Origin: Bacillota bacterium
GTDB lineage: Bacteria; Bacillota; Clostridia; Christensenellales; SZUA-584
Length of the DNA stretch: 5,992 nucleotides
NCBI GenBank assembly: GCA_023399095.1
Contig: JAEWQS010000085.1
Span: forward strand, 1 to 5,992
Direction: 5' to 3'
Shown here: one piece after another, positions 5,083 to 5,992 of the stretch
Layout of the letters: each line of letters opens with the position of its first letter
Numbering within the stretch: the first letter of the stretch is position 1
The notes under the pieces: model-generated
What the model saw: only the letters and a program-made list of their open reading frames with translations
Database searches by the model: none
What the model was told of the DNA's origin: nothing
Position numbers and translations under genes: made by a program

Positions 5083-5219
5083 TGTATGTAGGCTGCACAG
5101 CGCACGGTAGAACATCTGCCATGCGCTGTGTGTGGCATGATGTTTTTATGCTTTACATATCATTGGCATAAGAGAAAGTGGTATATTTTGGCCTCGCTGT
5201 ACCAAATGTATGTTGCTAA
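5083..5219. other. Gap between mob and lipoprotein gene, probable element end
   Basis: Apart from the hairpin at 5096-5130 no gene or RNA is seen. The gene content changes here from mobilization genes to a housekeeping-looking operon on the other strand. The distal end (attR) of the integrated element is therefore most likely in this gap. The core cannot be defined because the partner att site lies beyond the IS on the left. No tRNA end or other usual target is recognisable. Confidence 0.35.
5096..5147 (+). terminator. Terminator-like hairpin after mob
   Basis: CACAGCGCA (5096-5104) pairs with TGCGCTGTG (5122-5130), and inside it GGTAG (5106-5110) pairs with CTGCC (5116-5120) around AACAT, separated only by one C/A mismatch. 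A T5 run (5143-5147) lies 12 nt after the stem, farther than in a textbook terminator, so termination may be weak. It starts 14 nt after the mob stop codon. Confidence 0.55.
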
Positions 5220-5687
5220 TTAATTCACCGATAATTTAGAAAGCTGCTTTACCCACATGTTTTCCGGCTGATTCCCGGCGACAGTCTGGACATATCCGTC
5301 TTCGTGTTTAATATCTCTGCCGTTAACATTTGTGGCAATAATGGTTAAAGAATCGTTTGCGATAGCGGGTGTATACTCAATTGAAAAACCCTCAGATGAA
5401 GTTAGTGTAATGGAAGAGTACTCTTTGATACCGAGATAGTCGAGAACGTCTTTCAGATAAACGCCCTCCCATGTTTCTTCCAAAATACTGCCGTCTCGTT
5501 GTTCTTTTTCAACTGTAATTGTGACTTCGCTTAGCTTGGCGTAATCAAGACTGGAAAACACGGCTTCATCAGCGCCCTTAACACCTATAATCCATTTTGG
5601 TTCAACAATGACATCACCGCAAGAGCAGGCTAATGCAGTTAGAACCAATATAGTGCAGAACAGTAGGATGCTTTTTTTCGAAGACAT
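5220..5687 (-). CDS. Secreted lipoprotein with a sulfite-oxidase-like (molybdopterin-type) fold
   Basis: A 155-aa predicted lipoprotein. MSSKK is followed by a hydrophobic stretch and ALAC with C21 as the likely lipidated cysteine, so the mature protein is anchored outside the membrane. The remainder (WIIGVKGADEAVFSSLDYAK, then TWEGVYLKDVLDYLGI at 72-87, then GFSIEYTP and a C-terminal VNGRDI...MWVKQLSKLSV) resembles short stand-alone versions of the oxidoreductase molybdopterin-binding domain found in clostridial surface proteins. No cofactor-liganding cysteine is visible in the mature domain, so cofactor binding is doubtful. The start is the ATG at 5687, with GGAGG (5699-5695) 7 nt upstream; a GTG at 5693 lies too close to that RBS. 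It follows the LuxR-type gene by 33 nt in the same direction, so the two are probably co-transcribed. Substrate or partner is unknown. Confidence 0.78.
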   Translation of the reverse strand: MSSKKSILLFCTILVLTALACSCGDVIVEPKWIIGVKGADEAVFSSLDYAKLSEVTITVEKEQRDGSILEETWEGVYLKDVLDYLGIKEYSSITLTSSEGFSIEYTPAIANDSLTIIATNVNGRDIKHEDGYVQTVAGNQPENMWVKQLSKLSVN

Positions 5688-5703
5688 AATCACACCTCCG
5701 TTT

Positions 5704-5724
5704 TTAGTATCGCACTGATACTAA
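5704..5724. promoter_or_regulatory. Short dyad between the LuxR-type and lipoprotein genes
   Basis: TTAGTATC (5704-5711) and GATACTAA (5717-5724) form an 8-bp stem with a 5-nt loop and overlap the stop codon of the LuxR-type gene. On the coding (minus) strand it is followed by A residues, so it is not an intrinsic terminator for that operon. It may be a regulator site or an mRNA hairpin adjusting expression of the lipoprotein. Confidence 0.35.
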
Positions 5725-5992
5725 TGTCCGAATTTGAAATCAGTAATCAGCTCAGAACGGCTGCTAAGGCTGGTTTTTTTAAAAATGTTTCCGGCGTGAA
5801 ATTTGACTGTGCTTTCGGTAACATACAACGCGGTGGCGATTTCAGCGTTGGACATGCCCTGCACGATGAGATTAAAAATCTCCTGTTCTCGAGCTGATAG
5901 TTTATAACGGTTTGCATACTCTGCTATACGCCTCTTTTCAATCTCTTCTGCATTGATGATCGGCGAATAAATCCTTTGATATAGGGGAAAGA
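5721..5992 (-). CDS. LuxR-type transcriptional regulator, C-terminal part
   Basis: The last 89 residues are present; the start lies beyond the window. From residue 31 of the visible part the protein reads LSAREQEIFNLIVQGMSNAE, then IATALYVTESTVKFHAGNIF, a clear LuxR/GerE-type helix-turn-helix of about 55 residues at the C-terminus, ending at a TAG (5723-5721). The charged linker before it (NAEEIEKRRIAEYANRYK) is like that of clostridial and actinobacterial LuxR proteins with an N-terminal multi-membrane-span domain, but this cannot be checked here. The lipoprotein gene follows 33 nt downstream, so the regulator may control its own operon in response to an extracellular or membrane signal. Confidence 0.9.
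   Translation of the reverse strand, partial: FPLYQRIYSPIINAEEIEKRRIAEYANRYKLSAREQEIFNLIVQGMSNAEIATALYVTESTVKFHAGNIFKKTSLSSRSELITDFKFGH

Noticed and set aside
4567..5115. 182-codon minus-strand open frame opposite mob
   Set aside because: Shadow of the relaxase gene; leucine/arginine/histidine-rich translation without a family signal.
5704..5724. Intrinsic terminator after the LuxR-type gene
   Set aside because: The hairpin is followed by A rather than T residues on the coding strand, and the next gene starts 33 nt on in the same direction.

Overview
The window reads as a degenerate integrative mobilizable element (IME) in a low-to-medium GC Gram-positive bacterium, most likely a gut-type Clostridia (Firmicutes/Bacillota). 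The reasons are strong AGGAGG-type ribosome binding sites, a clostridial-style tyrosine integrase, a DUF6076-like gene, a MOBV (pMV158-type) relaxase and oriT, and the flanking lipoprotein and LuxR genes. No database search was possible, so family names rest on motif recognition.

Layout, left to right. Positions 1-127 are the end of an IS256-family insertion sequence: a terminal repeat resembling that of IS256, an internal promoter and the first 18 codons of a transposase that runs off the window. It is inserted in the 3' end of a tyrosine integrase gene on the minus strand (to 1194) and removes the codons for the catalytic tyrosine. The integrase also carries a one-base frameshift near 321-338. 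Upstream in the same orientation lies an intact 368-aa DUF6076-like gene with a four-cysteine motif (1266-2372), driven by a near-consensus promoter (2457-2485). A divergent control region (2373-2608) separates this operon from a plus-strand module: a small HTH/excisionase-like protein (2609-2815), an overlapping RepA-like hexameric ATPase with a one-base frameshift (2812-3860), a pMV158-type oriT (about 3869-3903), a strongly structured non-coding stretch (3903-4030), and a complete MOBV relaxase (4141-5082) followed by a terminator-like hairpin. The element probably ends somewhere in 5083-5219. The rest is a minus-strand operon that looks chromosomal: the 3' end of a LuxR-type regulator gene (5721-5992) and a 155-aa lipoprotein (5220-5687).

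How it would work: the integrase, perhaps helped by the small HTH protein, would excise and integrate the element. The relaxase would nick oriT and let a co-resident conjugative element transfer it. The RepA-like ATPase and nearby iteron-like repeats suggest a replicating excised form. In this copy the integrase is dead (IS insertion plus frameshift) and the ATPase is split, while relaxase and oriT look intact. The least explained parts are the large folded region immediately 3' of the nick site, the iteron-like repeats inside the repA tail, the IS end whose transposase RBS is occluded only in read-through transcripts, and the DUF6076 cargo gene.
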